This document shows, piece by piece, positions 23,682 to 23,713 of a stretch of 23,713 nt of DNA. The position numbers and the translations under genes were made by a program. Source of the stretch: Leptospirillum sp. (GTDB lineage Bacteria; Nitrospirota; Leptospirillia; Leptospirillales; Leptospirillaceae). The stretch covers positions 1 through 23,713 of the forward strand of contig DAIEST010000124.1 of assembly GCA_027346125.1 (NCBI GenBank), given 5' to 3'. The notes under the pieces were generated by a model, which had not been told where the DNA came from, searched no databases, and saw only the letters and a program-made list of their open reading frames with translations. The number at the start of each line of letters is the position of its first letter. Position 1 is the stretch's first letter.

Positions 23682-23713
23682 ATTTACCCCTTCTCTGCGG
23701 TGATCCTTGGAGA

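Noticed and set aside
1..23713. CRISPR array, tRNA or rRNA genes, insertion sequences, prophage
   Set aside because: I saw no regularly spaced repeats, transposase or integrase genes, and the intergenic gaps are mostly under 200 bases with no cloverleaf-like sequence.

Overview
The window looks like ordinary chromosomal DNA of a Gram-negative bacterium: GC-rich, densely packed and almost wholly coding. It carries the whole Kdo branch of lipopolysaccharide synthesis, an ADP-heptose kinase, phospholipid synthesis genes, a secreted lipoprotein and a Spy/CpxP-like periplasmic protein. The core gene order kdsB-pyrG-kdsA-kdsD-kdsC is familiar from Nitrospirota and Deltaproteobacteria. The paired GH15 genes and an archaeal-type ATP-dependent DNA ligase suggest a Leptospirillum-like acidophile in the Nitrospirota. 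That assignment is an inference from gene content, not a database match. No tRNA, rRNA, CRISPR array, insertion sequence or phage gene was seen, and no stretch over 300 bases lacks a gene.

Layout, left to right. Positions 1-173 (-) are the amino end of a membrane protein cut by the window edge. Positions 294-1229 (-) encode a membrane-anchored M23 endopeptidase. Positions 1420-11121 (-) form one long tight operon, transcribed leftward: lepA, lepB, heptose-7-phosphate kinase, kdsB, pyrG, kdsA, kdsD, kdsC, pgsA, plsY. Most junctions from the kinase to pgsA are 1-4 nt overlaps or a 1 nt gap. Two glycoside hydrolase family 15 paralogues (11199-13202 - and 14720-16768 +) flank hisS (13394-14680 +). 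A short DUF2892 membrane protein follows (16812-17012 -).

Positions 17109-22513 (-) hold a second overlapping operon: ATP-dependent DNA ligase, Hsp20, Lon and endonuclease III. It mixes DNA repair with protein quality control. A small orphan lipoprotein (22672-23136 +) diverges from that operon and converges on the Spy/CpxP-like protein (23154-23681 -).

The large operon is a membrane-building unit. PyrG makes the CTP used by KdsB for CMP-Kdo and, elsewhere, for the CDP-diacylglycerol consumed by PgsA. KdsD, KdsA, KdsC and KdsB take ribulose-5-phosphate to CMP-Kdo. The heptose kinase feeds the inner core. PlsY and PgsA make phospholipid, and LepB and LepA serve secretion and translation. Several genes start with GTG or TTG (M23 gene, kdsA, lepB, lepA, hisS, hsp20, ligase, lipoprotein). 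I found no clear previously undescribed system. The most interesting points are the ligase-hsp20-lon-nth operon with a hairpin over its first ribosome binding site, the GH15 pair around hisS, and the orphan lipoprotein.
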